64,000 bases of DNA from Fibrobacterota bacterium (GTDB lineage Bacteria; Fibrobacterota; Chitinivibrionia; Chitinivibrionales; Chitinispirillaceae): the NCBI GenBank assembly GCA_003164335.1, contig PLTF01000010.1:37049-101048 (forward strand), read 5' to 3'. The notes below the pieces were generated by a model that saw only the letters and a program-made list of their open reading frames with translations, searched no databases and was not told the DNA's origin. Position 1 is the stretch's first letter; each line of letters starts with the position of its first letter. Of this stretch, positions 8,422 through 17,240 are shown in pieces. The position numbers and the translations under genes are program-made.

Positions 8422-9069
8422 ATGGCATTAACTCCCGACAGGCGTTTTTCTATCCCGACCATCCGCCGGTTGCCCGGCTACTACGCCTGTCTCGAACATG
8501 CTGCAGCGCAGGGAATTGCGGCGATATCCTCCACCACCATTGCCGGGCACCTCAACCTCGATCCGATAATGGTACGCAAGGATCTCGAAAGCATCGGCGC
8601 GGCGGGACGTCCCAAGATAGGTTTCAATGTCGCCGAGCTTCTGGCCGTTATCAAAGAGTTTATGGGCTGGGGAAGGCTCGATGAGCTTATCATTGCCGGA
8701 TGCGGCGATCTCGGCGCCGCGCTTATGGGGTACAAGGGCTTCCCTCGTCGGGGATTCCGCATCGTCGCCGGGTTTGACAGGGACCCGGTATTGGAAGGCG
8801 TGACGATTCACGGCATCCAGATATTTCCCATGGAAAAAATGGCGAACCTGATAGCCCGATTGCACATCGAAATAGGCCTCATTGCCGTTCCGGCCAAGGC
8901 CGCACAGCAGGTCGCCGACCAGATGATCACCGGGGGTGTGCGGGGCATCTGGAACTTCTCTTCCGCTGCGCTCAAGGTGCCTGCAAGGGTCATCGTGCAG
9001 CAGGAAGACCTGACCGCCTCACTGGTTATCCTGCAGAAGAATCTTTTGAAAGAGACGGTACCATCATGA
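8422..9069 (+). CDS. rex: Redox-sensing transcriptional repressor Rex (copy 1)
   Basis: Rex repressors bind DNA when NAD+ is high and release it on NADH binding. The 215-residue protein has the N-terminal winged helix (LPGYYACLEH..., then MVRKDLESIGAAGRPKIGF near residues 50-70) and a Rossmann domain with the glycine-rich motif AGCGDLGAAL and GFDRDP. Length is typical. It overlaps the hydS start by four bases, placing it at the head of a three-gene operon with the sensory hydrogenase and a PP2C phosphatase. The operator-like twin site just upstream suggests autoregulation. A second Rex, clearly divergent, heads the next operon. Confidence 0.95.
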   Translation: MALTPDRRFSIPTIRRLPGYYACLEHAAAQGIAAISSTTIAGHLNLDPIMVRKDLESIGAAGRPKIGFNVAELLAVIKEFMGWGRLDELIIAGCGDLGAALMGYKGFPRRGFRIVAGFDRDPVLEGVTIHGIQIFPMEKMANLIARLHIEIGLIAVPAKAAQQVADQMITGGVRGIWNFSSAALKVPARVIVQQEDLTASLVILQKNLLKETVPS

Positions 9070-10787
9070 ATCCGCAGCAGCCGATATTTACCGAAAAAGC
9101 CCATTGCCAGGACTGTTACCGCTGTCTCCGGGGGTGCCCGGTAAAGGCGATAAAGATCGAGGAGGGCAGCGCGTCGGTGGTCGACGAACTCTGCATCCAT
9201 TGCGGTTCCTGCGTCAACACCTGTCCCGGCGGAGCCAAGCGGGTGCGTGACGACCGCACCCGGGTCCGCGAGCTTCTGGCCTCGGGAAAGCGGGTCATCG
9301 CATCGCTTGCTCCCTCGTATGTTGCCGAGTTCAGGGACCGGGACCCCGCAACGATCATCGCGGCACTGCGCAGGCGGGGGTTTTACGGTGTCTCGGAAAC
9401 CGCCCTCGGTGCGGAAGAGGTTTCCGCCCATGTTGCCGACCTCATCGACAACCGGGAACCGGGGCTGTGGATATCCAGCGCCTGCCCCGTTGTCGTACGG
9501 TACATCCGTAATTACCGCCCGGCTCTGGCCCGGTCGCTGACCCCGTTCCTGTCGCCGCTCCTCGCTCACTGCAAACTGCTGAAAAGAGAGTTCGGCCGGG
9601 ATACCTACGTGGTGTTTTACGGTCCCTGTATTGCCAAGAAGGACGAGGCATACGAGCATCCGGACCTGCTCGAAGCTGCCTTGACCTTTGAAGACCTTCG
9701 GGAACTTATCGATGCCGCCGCTATTGACGGCGGCGCCGTCTCGCCGGCTGAAAGATTCATCCCTCATGCTGCCGAAGAGGGGGCGCTGTATCCCATCGAC
9801 GGCGGTATGGTCGCCTCGCTCCGGAAGCAGTGCCCGGTCTGCGATCACCGGACCCAGCATTTTTCCGGACTGGAAGAAATCTGCGCCATCCTTGATTGCA
9901 TTGAGAAAGAAAGGCCCGACCGGCCCCTGTTCCTGGAGCTCCTGTCATGTTCCGGCGGATGCATCAACGGGCCTCGGACCAGGAAAGAGGGCGGCACCCT
10001 GGTCAGGCGGCTTGGTGTGCTGGAACGCAGCGTCATCGACGGCGCCGAGATTCCCCGTCCGGTGTCCATCGATATCCCTGCCGCCTATCACTCCCGGGAG
10101 CTGTCCGCACCGATCTTTTCCGAGGAAGAGATCGGCTCCGTTCTTGCGAAAACCGGAAAGCTGTCGCGCGGCGACGAGCTGAATTGCGGCGGGTGCGGCT
10201 ACGGCAACTGCCGCGATTTTGCCCAGGCGGTGCTCAGCGGAAAAGCCGAGACCGCCATGTGCGTGTCGTATCTGAGGAAGCTGGCCACCAAGAAGGCAAA
10301 CAAACTGATTATGACCATGCCCTCCGGAGTGGTGATTGTCGATAAAAACCTTCGCATCATCGAATGCAATGCCCGCTTCGCGGCACTGGCAGGCAAGGAT
10401 GCCGTTACTATTTATAAGCAGCGCCCCGGCATGGGAGGAGCGGTGCTCGAAAAAATCCTGCCGGTTTCGAACCTGTTCCGCCACATCATCGAAGCCGACG
10501 ACGATATCCTCGACCGGGACCTGCACCTCGGAACAAGGGTAATCCATTGCAGCATTTTTTCCATTGAGCCCGGCACGATCGCCGGAGGGGTATTCAACGA
10601 TGTTACGGCCCCGGAATTGCAGCGGGAGGAGGTCATCGACCGCGTCCAGAACGTCATCCGCAACAATCTGACCACGGTTCAGAAGATCGCCTATCTTCTC
10701 GGGGAGAACGCCTCGGAGACCGAAATGCTGCTTTCGACGATCATCGAAAGCTTCAAACCGTTGCAGCCCGGAGACGACGATGTCTGA
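9066..10787 (+). CDS. hydS: Putative sensory [FeFe]-hydrogenase (HydS, group C type) with PAS domain
   Basis: A 573-residue protein: two [4Fe-4S] ferredoxin motifs at the N-terminus (CQDCYRCLRGCP; CIHCGSCVNTCP), an H-cluster domain (about 75-350), a further four-Cys domain (CGGCGYGNC near 373-380, with AMC later), then a PAS domain (about 415-520) and a helical tail. The three H-cluster motifs are present but modified: SSACP in place of T/SCCP, GPCIAKK, and CSGGCINGP. Replacement of the first Cys of the CC pair by Ala removes the proton-relay cysteine, as described for HydS-type enzymes. This argues for H2 sensing over fast catalysis. It overlaps both neighbours and probably signals through the downstream phosphatase. 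Maturases hydEFG are not in the window. Confidence 0.9.
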   Translation: MNPQQPIFTEKAHCQDCYRCLRGCPVKAIKIEEGSASVVDELCIHCGSCVNTCPGGAKRVRDDRTRVRELLASGKRVIASLAPSYVAEFRDRDPATIIAALRRRGFYGVSETALGAEEVSAHVADLIDNREPGLWISSACPVVVRYIRNYRPALARSLTPFLSPLLAHCKLLKREFGRDTYVVFYGPCIAKKDEAYEHPDLLEAALTFEDLRELIDAAAIDGGAVSPAERFIPHAAEEGALYPIDGGMVASLRKQCPVCDHRTQHFSGLEEICAILDCIEKERPDRPLFLELLSCSGGCINGPRTRKEGGTLVRRLGVLERSVIDGAEIPRPVSIDIPAAYHSRELSAPIFSEEEIGSVLAKTGKLSRGDELNCGGCGYGNCRDFAQAVLSGKAETAMCVSYLRKLATKKANKLIMTMPSGVVIVDKNLRIIECNARFAALAGKDAVTIYKQRPGMGGAVLEKILPVSNLFRHIIEADDDILDRDLHLGTRVIHCSIFSIEPGTIAGGVFNDVTAPELQREEVIDRVQNVIRNNLTTVQKIAYLLGENASETEMLLSTIIESFKPLQPGDDDV

Positions 10788-11976
10788 TGAACCGGGCCTG
10801 CCGGCGTTTGCACTTGACATAAAGGCTTTCCAGCGGCATAAGCGGAAGCAGCGCATCTGCGGCGATACCTTCGTCTTCAGGCGCCTGCGCGAAGAGAAAC
10901 GGTCCATTGCCGTGCTCTCCGACGGCCTGGGCAGCGGCATAAAGGCCAATGTTCTGTCCGCGCTCACGGCAACCATGGCGCTGCGGTTTACCGCCGGGTT
11001 TCGCGACCTGCAGAAGACCGCTGAAATCATCATGGAGACGCTGCCCGTCTGCAGCGTGAGGAAAATCAGCTACGCCACCTTCTGCATCATCGACATCGAT
11101 GCCCTCGGTGATGTGCGCCTCATCAACTACGACAGCCCAGCGCCGATCCTGATACGCAACGGCGTGCCGGTCGCAATCGAGAGTTCGTCGATTTCGGGAC
11201 GCAACGCTGAGCGAGAGTATCAACTCAGTTACAGCAAATTCCCCCTCTCCTTCAACGACCGGATCGTGTTCTTTACCGATGGGGTGACGCAGGCGGGAAT
11301 CGGTTCCACCATGTATCCCATGGGCTGGGGTGTATCCGAGCCGGCAAGGTTCGCCGCCGGGATCGTAACCGCAACCGCCGACTGCCCTGCCCGGACCCTG
11401 GCCCGCAGAATCGTCCAGGAAGCCTATTCGATCGACGCCGGCAGCGCCGGCGACGACATGACCTGCGCCGTCATTCACTACCGTAAGCCCCGCGAGCTGC
11501 TCATCGCCTCGGGCCCGCCTGTGCTGCCGCAAAACGATGTTGCCTATGTGAAGGCTGTCGATAGCTTTGCCGGCAGGAAGATCATCTGCGGCGGGACAAC
11601 CTCCAAAATAGTGGCGCGCGAACTTGGCAGATCCATCACCATCAACCTGAGCGATTTGAATCCGGTACTCCCCCCGCAATCATCCATCGACGGCATCGAC
11701 CTGGTGACCGAGGGCATCATTACGCTGCACGCCCTGGCCAAACTGCTCGAATCGCCGAAGGATCTCGACGACATAAAGCCCTCGCCTGCCAAGTCGATCC
11801 TTGAACGGATGCTCGAAAGCGATATCGTTCATTTTCTTATCGGAACCCGCATTAACGCGGCCTGGCAGGACCCTTCGATTCCCGCTGAAATGGGTCTCCG
11901 CCGAACGATAATCAGTCAGATCGTTACCTCTCTCGAACGACGCCACCAGAAAGAGACCAAGCTTCGGTACCTGTGA
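10780..11976 (+). CDS. SpoIIE/PP2C-type serine/threonine phosphatase
   Basis: A 398-residue protein whose first ~230 residues form a SpoIIE-type PP2C domain. Metal-binding motifs are visible: SDGLGSG near residue 47, FFTDGVTQAG near 165 and GDDMTCAVIHY near 225. The remaining ~160 residues are not recognised. There is no N-terminal sensor domain, so it presumably receives input from HydS, whose frame it overlaps by 8 nt. HydS genes in other anaerobes are commonly next to such phosphatases or Ser/Thr kinases. The substrate is unknown; no kinase or STAS gene is adjacent, though a STAS protein is encoded at 26376-26690. Confidence 0.88.
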   Translation: MSDEPGLPAFALDIKAFQRHKRKQRICGDTFVFRRLREEKRSIAVLSDGLGSGIKANVLSALTATMALRFTAGFRDLQKTAEIIMETLPVCSVRKISYATFCIIDIDALGDVRLINYDSPAPILIRNGVPVAIESSSISGRNAEREYQLSYSKFPLSFNDRIVFFTDGVTQAGIGSTMYPMGWGVSEPARFAAGIVTATADCPARTLARRIVQEAYSIDAGSAGDDMTCAVIHYRKPRELLIASGPPVLPQNDVAYVKAVDSFAGRKIICGGTTSKIVARELGRSITINLSDLNPVLPPQSSIDGIDLVTEGIITLHALAKLLESPKDLDDIKPSPAKSILERMLESDIVHFLIGTRINAAWQDPSIPAEMGLRRTIISQIVTSLERRHQKETKLRYL

Positions 11977-12054
11977 AACCGGGCGTTTGCCTTCACCGGC
12001 ACGATCCTGGATAAGACCCTCCGCTCATCTTAAACCGGCCTCCACAAAAAAGTA

Positions 12055-12109
12055 TTGACACGCTTCCGGCCTTTTGGTATATTCTTATCGATAAATAATT
12101 ATCGATAAG
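12055..12109 (+). promoter_or_regulatory. Sigma-70-type promoter with twin palindromic operator upstream of rex2-hydCBA
   Basis: TTGACA (12055-12060) and TATATT (12078-12083) are separated by exactly 17 bp. The next bases form CTTATCGATAA, a 4-bp spacer, then TTATCGATAAG (12084-12109): an 11-bp perfect inverted repeat in which each TTATCGATAA is itself a palindrome. The site covers the expected transcription start, ideal for repression. Rex is the likely ligand because the next gene is rex and a similar site precedes rex1. Confidence 0.8.
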
Positions 12110-12139
12110 CTTTGAACTATTAACAACTGCCGAAAACTT

Positions 12140-12811
12140 ATGTTCAACGATTCCATTTCAACCGCCGCACTGAGAAGATTGCCGCTCTATCTCCAGTACC
12201 TTCTCGAAATCAGGCCGGGAAAACACGAATTTGTCTCGGCGGCCCGCATGGCCACCGCCCTCGGCATCCATCATACCTTGGTAAGGCAGGACCTCGATGT
12301 TGTCGGCGCCAAGGGGTTCCCGAAGAAGGGGCATCCGCTCGAAGAGACGATCGCGGCCATCGAAACCTATTTCCAGTGGAACAGCCGTCCATCCGCATTC
12401 ATTCTGGGTGCGGGCAACCTGGCGCGGGTACTCATCGGCTATCGGCAGTTCGATCGGGCCGGTGTCGATCTTCTGGCGGCGTTCGACCAGGACAGCCGCA
12501 AGGTGGGCACCTCGATCTTCGGCATCGAAGTGCTTTCGGTAACCAAGTTCGTCGACCTGGTTCGTCGCATGCACGTGGCCATCGTAATCCTGACACTCCC
12601 GCCGTCGGCTGCGGAAGAATCGGTGAAGCTCATTACCGAATCCGGCGTTGCGGCGGTATGGAACTTCATGCCGGCAACCCTGCAGTTCCCCGACCGGGTC
12701 GTCGTAGAAAACGTCAATCTGTTCGCAGGCCTTTCCATCCTGAAAAAAAAATTAACCGAATCGCTCAACCGTAAGGAGCCAGCAAATGAACACGGCAACG
12801 GCAGTACATAA
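12140..12811 (+). CDS. rex: Redox-sensing transcriptional repressor Rex (copy 2)
   Basis: A 223-residue Rex paralogue with winged-helix segment LRRLPLYLQYL and LVRQDLDVVGAKGFPKKG, a Rossmann motif ILGAGNLARVL, and AFDQDS at the end of the second strand. It differs widely from copy 1 in sequence, so this is not a recent duplication. It lies behind a strong promoter and twin operator and overlaps hydC by about 26 nt, so NADH-responsive control of the bifurcating hydrogenase is a sound inference. Whether each Rex reads its own site or both is unknown. The Shine-Dalgarno before ATG 12140 is weak. Confidence 0.94.
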   Translation: MFNDSISTAALRRLPLYLQYLLEIRPGKHEFVSAARMATALGIHHTLVRQDLDVVGAKGFPKKGHPLEETIAAIETYFQWNSRPSAFILGAGNLARVLIGYRQFDRAGVDLLAAFDQDSRKVGTSIFGIEVLSVTKFVDLVRRMHVAIVILTLPPSAAEESVKLITESGVAAVWNFMPATLQFPDRVVVENVNLFAGLSILKKKLTESLNRKEPANEHGNGST

Positions 12812-13295
12812 ACAGACGCGCCAGTTCACCGCCGTTTGTGAAATCCTGAAGAAACACCGGAACGACCGCCGGCAGCTGATACCCATCCTCCAGCAGGTCC
12901 AGGAGGTCTACCGGTATCTTCCGCCGACGATCATGTCCTTCATCGCCTCCACCCTGCGCATCCCGGCCTCCCGGGTCTACGGGGCGGCAACATTCTACCG
13001 GCATTTCGCCCTCAAGCCGAAAGGAAAGCATGTCATACGGGTCTGTGACGGCACCGCCTGCCACGTCAAGGGAAGCGGCGCGATAGCAGAGACGCTGCGC
13101 TCCCACCTGAAGCTCAACAGCGGCGAGGACACCACCTCGGACATGCTCTTTACTCTAGAAACAGTATCCTGCCTGGGTGCCTGCGGCATTGCGCCGGTCA
13201 TGGTCGTCAACGAAACGGTGCACGGACAACTGTCGCCGGCCCATGCCTGTACCATCATCGATTCCATTAAGAAAAGCGAGGTCCGTCATGATTAA
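12786..13295 (+). CDS. hydC: Bifurcating [FeFe]-hydrogenase gamma subunit (NuoE-like)
   Basis: A 169-residue NuoE/HoxE-like thioredoxin-fold protein carrying one [2Fe-2S] cluster. The four Cys ligands are in CDGTACHVKGS (near 86-91) and CLGACGIAP (near 129-133). The N-terminal helical half (LIPILQQVQEVYRYLPP) is typical. It is the small electron-transfer subunit of the HydABC complex that couples NADH and reduced ferredoxin to H2. It overlaps rex2 upstream and hydB downstream, so the order is rex2-hydC-hydB-hydA. Confidence 0.94.
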   Translation: MNTATAVHKQTRQFTAVCEILKKHRNDRRQLIPILQQVQEVYRYLPPTIMSFIASTLRIPASRVYGAATFYRHFALKPKGKHVIRVCDGTACHVKGSGAIAETLRSHLKLNSGEDTTSDMLFTLETVSCLGACGIAPVMVVNETVHGQLSPAHACTIIDSIKKSEVRHD

Positions 13296-15192
13296 TGATA
13301 CCGCCTGCCCCGTCGCGACCGATCGGCAGGGCCACTACCGGTCCGTTCTCGACTCCGTCAAAAAGCGCGTCATCCTGTGCGCCGGAACCGGCTGCATCGC
13401 CAATGGCTCGCTCAAGGTAATGGAAGCCATGGAAGCGGCCTGCCGGCTGCATGGAACCCCGGTTTCCGTCGAACTCCGCTACGAAGACGATGTAACCGCC
13501 ACGCCGCTCTACCTTTCACGAAGCGGCTGCCAGGGATTCTGCCAGATGGGACCGCTCGTCACCATTGAGCCCGACGGCATTCTCTACACCAGCGTCAAGC
13601 CCGAAGACTGCGATGAGATCGTCCTGCGGACTATAATCAAGGGCGAGCGCATCGAACGGCTCCTCTTCAAGGATCCTGCGTCGGGTGTCATCTGCCGCGG
13701 GGTCGGTGAAATACCTTTCTATACGCGCCAGGCACGTTCGGTGCTCGCGCCCTGCGGATCGATTGACCCGGAGTGCATCGAAGAATACCTGGCAGCGGGC
13801 GGTTACCAGGCGGCACGACATGCGATCGAGGCCATGGCTCCCGAAGAGATCTGCCGTCTCATTCTCGAATCCGGGCTGCGCGGGCGCGGCGGCGGCGGCT
13901 TTCCAACCGGCAAGAAATGGGAACTCACCCGCATTGCCGCCGGGAACATTAAATACATCATCTGTAACGGCGACGAAGGGGACCCGGGGGCGTTCATGGA
14001 CCGGTCGGTGATGGAGGGAAATCCGCACAGCGTGGTCGAGGGAATGATGATCGCCGCAAAGGCGGTCGGTGCAAACCAGGGCTATGTTTACGTCCGCATG
14101 GAGTATCCACTGGCGGTCAAACACATGCGCAAGGCGGTGGAGGATGCCCGCAGTCAGGGGCTTCTCGGCGACGCCGTCTTCGGCAGCGAGTTTTCTTTCG
14201 ACATCATCATCATGGAAGGGGCCGGAGCCTTCGTCTGCGGCGAGGAGACCGCGCTTATCGCCTCGATCGAGGGACGGCGCGGCATGCCCGACCCGAAACC
14301 GCCGTTTCCGGCCCAGAAGGGGCTCATGGGATGTCCCACGGTCATTAATAATGTTGAAACCTTCAGCACCGTGCCGCTCATTGTCAGGGGCGGACCCGGA
14401 ACGCTGCGAAAGGTGGGTACGCCCGCCTCCCCGGGAACCAAGACCTTTGCCCTGACCGGACATGTGGTCAATACCGGACTCATCGAAGTGCCGTTCGGCA
14501 CGACGCTCCGCACCATCATTTACGACATCGGCGGCGGCGTAACCGGCGCAGACGGAAAGATCGATCCGGACGGTTTCAAGGCCGTGCAGATAGGCGGACC
14601 CTCGGGTGCGTGCCTGACACGGGAACATCTCGACCTGCCGCTCGATTTCGATTCGCTCAGGAGCATCGGCGCGATGATCGGTTCCGGCGGCCTGGTGGTC
14701 ATGAACCATACGACCTGCATGGTGCGCATTGCGCGCTACTTCATGCAGTTCGCGCAGAACGAGTCGTGCGGGAAATGCATCACCTGCCGCGAGGGAACGC
14801 GGCAGATGCTGGCCCTGCTCGACGATATCGTTGAGGGGAACGGCAATGCCGGAACGCTCGAACTGCTGCAGATCACGGCGCGGGTCGTTGCAAAAGCATC
14901 GCTCTGCGGCCTCGGCAAGAGCGCGCCCAGCCCGGTCATTTCGACCCTGCGGCACTTTGCCGACGAGTACCGGGCCCATATTGTCGACAAACGGTGTCCT
15001 GCAGGCGAGTGCCAGGCGCTCAGCCGCCCGGCAATCAAGGCCGACCAGTGCATCGGTTGCGCCCTTTGTGTCAAGAGCTGTCCGGTGGGGGCGATCACCG
15101 GGGAACGCCGTCAACCCCACAGCATCGATGCCGATCGCTGCATCAACTGCCGCGCCTGTGTCGCGGTCTGCAAACTTCACGCTATAGCATAA
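13288..15192 (+). CDS. hydB: Bifurcating [FeFe]-hydrogenase beta subunit (NuoF-like, NADH-binding)
   Basis: A 634-residue flavoprotein that binds NAD(H) and FMN, the presumed bifurcation site. Order: N-terminal thioredoxin-like [2Fe-2S] domain (CAGTGCIANGS; SGCQGFCQMGP), NuoF core with GLRGRGGGGFPTGKKW near residue 195 and the NGDEGDPGAFMDR segment, an SLBB region, the ESCGKCITCREG [4Fe-4S] motif near 495, and two C-terminal ferredoxin clusters (CIGCALCVKSCP; CINCRACVAVC). The ATG at 13288 lies in the last codons of hydC with GAGG upstream. A longer frame upstream is entirely inside hydC and is rejected. Confidence 0.95.
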   Translation: MINDTACPVATDRQGHYRSVLDSVKKRVILCAGTGCIANGSLKVMEAMEAACRLHGTPVSVELRYEDDVTATPLYLSRSGCQGFCQMGPLVTIEPDGILYTSVKPEDCDEIVLRTIIKGERIERLLFKDPASGVICRGVGEIPFYTRQARSVLAPCGSIDPECIEEYLAAGGYQAARHAIEAMAPEEICRLILESGLRGRGGGGFPTGKKWELTRIAAGNIKYIICNGDEGDPGAFMDRSVMEGNPHSVVEGMMIAAKAVGANQGYVYVRMEYPLAVKHMRKAVEDARSQGLLGDAVFGSEFSFDIIIMEGAGAFVCGEETALIASIEGRRGMPDPKPPFPAQKGLMGCPTVINNVETFSTVPLIVRGGPGTLRKVGTPASPGTKTFALTGHVVNTGLIEVPFGTTLRTIIYDIGGGVTGADGKIDPDGFKAVQIGGPSGACLTREHLDLPLDFDSLRSIGAMIGSGGLVVMNHTTCMVRIARYFMQFAQNESCGKCITCREGTRQMLALLDDIVEGNGNAGTLELLQITARVVAKASLCGLGKSAPSPVISTLRHFADEYRAHIVDKRCPAGECQALSRPAIKADQCIGCALCVKSCPVGAITGERRQPHSIDADRCINCRACVAVCKLHAIA

Positions 15193-15203
15193 GGAGAGAG
15201 ACC

Positions 15204-17240
15204 ATGACTGCTACCGCTCAGATAACGGTCGACGGGATGCGGGTCGCCCTCAACGGCGAACGCAACCTGCTCGAAGTAATCCGCAAGGCGCATATCGATA
15301 TCCCGACATTCTGCTATCACAGTGAGCTTTCGATCTATGGGGCCTGCCGCCTCTGCATGGTCGATGTGGAAGGCCGCGGCCTGGTCGCATCGTGTGCGGC
15401 GATTCCCGAAGACGGCATGGTCGTGCACACGACCACCGACGAGATCCGGGAGATCCGCCGCGTCAATCTTGAAATGCTCCTCGCCAACCATGATTCAGAC
15501 TGTCCTTCGTGTCCGAAGAACGAAACCTGCAAACTGCGGGCTCTTGCCGCACGGCTCGGGGTCAGGGAGATACGGTACCGGAACATCGCCGTCAAGGGGC
15601 AGCGCGACACGACCTCGCCGTCACTGGTGCGCGACCCCAGCAAATGCATTCTCTGCGGCGACTGCGTCCGCTACTGCGAGGAAGTCCAGGGAATCGGGGC
15701 AATCGGGTTCTGCGGACGGGGATCGCATTCCACGGTCAGCCCGCCCTTTGAAAAGGGCCTCGGCAATGTTGAATGTGTCAATTGCGGCGGTTGCGCCACC
15801 GTGTGCCCGACCGGTGCCATTACGCCTGCCGACGATACCGCCCCGGTATGGAAACTCCTGCGCGACCCGTCCGTCACCGTCGTTGCCCAGATCGCCCCTG
15901 CAGTCCGCGTGGCGCTCGGGGAGGTGTTCGGTCTCGAGCCCGGCGAAGTGGTGACCGGAAGAATCATCGCGGCAATGAAGCGGCTCGGGTTCAACCAGGT
16001 TTTCGATACCGGCTTTGCCGCGGACCTTACCGTCGTGGAGGAAGCGCACGAGCTGCTGCCGATCGTCACGCGCGGGGGACATAACTTCCCGCTCCTGAGC
16101 TCCTGCTGCCCCGCATGGGTCAAGAAGGCGGAGTATTTTGACAGCGACCTGCACGACCACCTCTCGAGCTGCCGCTCTCCGCAGCAGATGTTCGGATCGC
16201 TGGCGCGGGTGCAACTCGGTCCGACCCTCCCACCGGGAAAAAAACTTGCCGTGATTTCCATAATGCCCTGCACCGCGAAAAAATTCGAAGCCTCGCGACC
16301 CGAGTTCTCGAAAGACGGCGTGAGGGATGTCGATGTCGTCCTGACGACCCAGGAACTGGCCGGAATGATCCGCGAAGCCGGGATACAACTCGAAGAGCTG
16401 GAACCCGCCTCCTTCGATCTTCCCCTTGGATTTGCAACCGGGGCCGGATTGATTTTCGGCACATCGGGCGGCGTCTCCGAAGCGGTGGTCCGTTACCTTG
16501 CGGCAGAGCTGAAGGTACCGACGCCGGCCGTCGCCTTTACCGAAGTGGATGGCAACAGCGGCATCCGTGAGGCATCGGTCACCCTGGGCGAGCACACGGT
16601 CTCGATCGCGGTTGTCCAGGGGCTGAAGAATGCCGACCTGGTGCTCGATACCATACGCAAAAAGACCTGCCGTTACGATTTCGTCGAGATCATGGCCTGC
16701 CCCGGCGGCTGCATCGGAGGCGCGGGCCAGCCGGTCCCGCAAAAGAAAGAGACACGGATGCAGCGATCGGCCGGACTGCGGCAGATCGATTCCGTGCTGC
16801 CGGTCCACAAGGCGCAGGACAACCCGTTTGTCACCGATTGCTATGCCCGGCTTCTCAAGCATCCCGGAAGCCAGGAAGCGCGCAGCCTGCTGCATACCTC
16901 GTACTTCTCCCGCAAACGGGAAGAGGAAGACGGCATTGAACTCGGCGACCAGGATCGTTCGTCGACCGCGCTGCGCGTGCGCGTCTGCGTCGGGACGAGC
17001 TGCTACCTGCGGGGCGCCCACAACCTGCTGCAGAAAATCCTGGCGGGAATCGAGGAGCACGAACTTCAGGACGCGGTGAATGTCCAAGCTACGTTCTGCA
17101 TGGAAACCTGCGAACTCGGCCCGAGTGTTGCAATAGGAAACCGGTGGCTCCGCTCCGCCACCTATGAAAAAGTGATGGAAGAGATCAACGGCACCCTGGA
17201 GGAACAGAAGAAGCATGATGCCCGTGTCACCGCATCTTAA
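15204..17240 (+). CDS. hydA: Bifurcating [FeFe]-hydrogenase catalytic alpha subunit
   Basis: A 678-residue catalytic subunit that holds the H-cluster. N-terminal NuoG-like part: [2Fe-2S] (CYHSELSIYGACRLC), His-Cys [4Fe-4S] (HDSDCPSCPKNETC), and two [4Fe-4S] motifs (CILCGDCVRYC; CVNCGGCATVCP). The H-cluster domain has full motifs SSCCPAW, MPCTAKKFE and MACPGGCIGGAGQP, so it should be catalytically competent, unlike HydS. The C-terminal ~110 residues form an extra thioredoxin-like [2Fe-2S] domain (CVGTSCYLRG; CMETCELGP), typical of trimeric bifurcating enzymes. ATG 15204 is preceded by AAGGAGAGAG. Confidence 0.96.
   Translation: MTATAQITVDGMRVALNGERNLLEVIRKAHIDIPTFCYHSELSIYGACRLCMVDVEGRGLVASCAAIPEDGMVVHTTTDEIREIRRVNLEMLLANHDSDCPSCPKNETCKLRALAARLGVREIRYRNIAVKGQRDTTSPSLVRDPSKCILCGDCVRYCEEVQGIGAIGFCGRGSHSTVSPPFEKGLGNVECVNCGGCATVCPTGAITPADDTAPVWKLLRDPSVTVVAQIAPAVRVALGEVFGLEPGEVVTGRIIAAMKRLGFNQVFDTGFAADLTVVEEAHELLPIVTRGGHNFPLLSSCCPAWVKKAEYFDSDLHDHLSSCRSPQQMFGSLARVQLGPTLPPGKKLAVISIMPCTAKKFEASRPEFSKDGVRDVDVVLTTQELAGMIREAGIQLEELEPASFDLPLGFATGAGLIFGTSGGVSEAVVRYLAAELKVPTPAVAFTEVDGNSGIREASVTLGEHTVSIAVVQGLKNADLVLDTIRKKTCRYDFVEIMACPGGCIGGAGQPVPQKKETRMQRSAGLRQIDSVLPVHKAQDNPFVTDCYARLLKHPGSQEARSLLHTSYFSRKREEEDGIELGDQDRSSTALRVRVCVGTSCYLRGAHNLLQKILAGIEEHELQDAVNVQATFCMETCELGPSVAIGNRWLRSATYEKVMEEINGTLEEQKKHDARVTAS

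Noticed and set aside
9066-10787. HydS as an ordinary catalytic hydrogenase
   Set aside because: The CC pair is AC, the L2 and L3 motifs deviate, and it carries a PAS domain and sits with a phosphatase; a sensory role fits better.
13516-15180. Long minus-strand open frame of 554 codons opposite hydB
   Set aside because: hydB is certain from its cofactor motifs; the antisense frame shows no family features and is a by-product of GC-rich codons. The same applies to long antisense frames at 15621-17216, 28206-29900, 43748-45202, 52198-54141 and 58310-59545.
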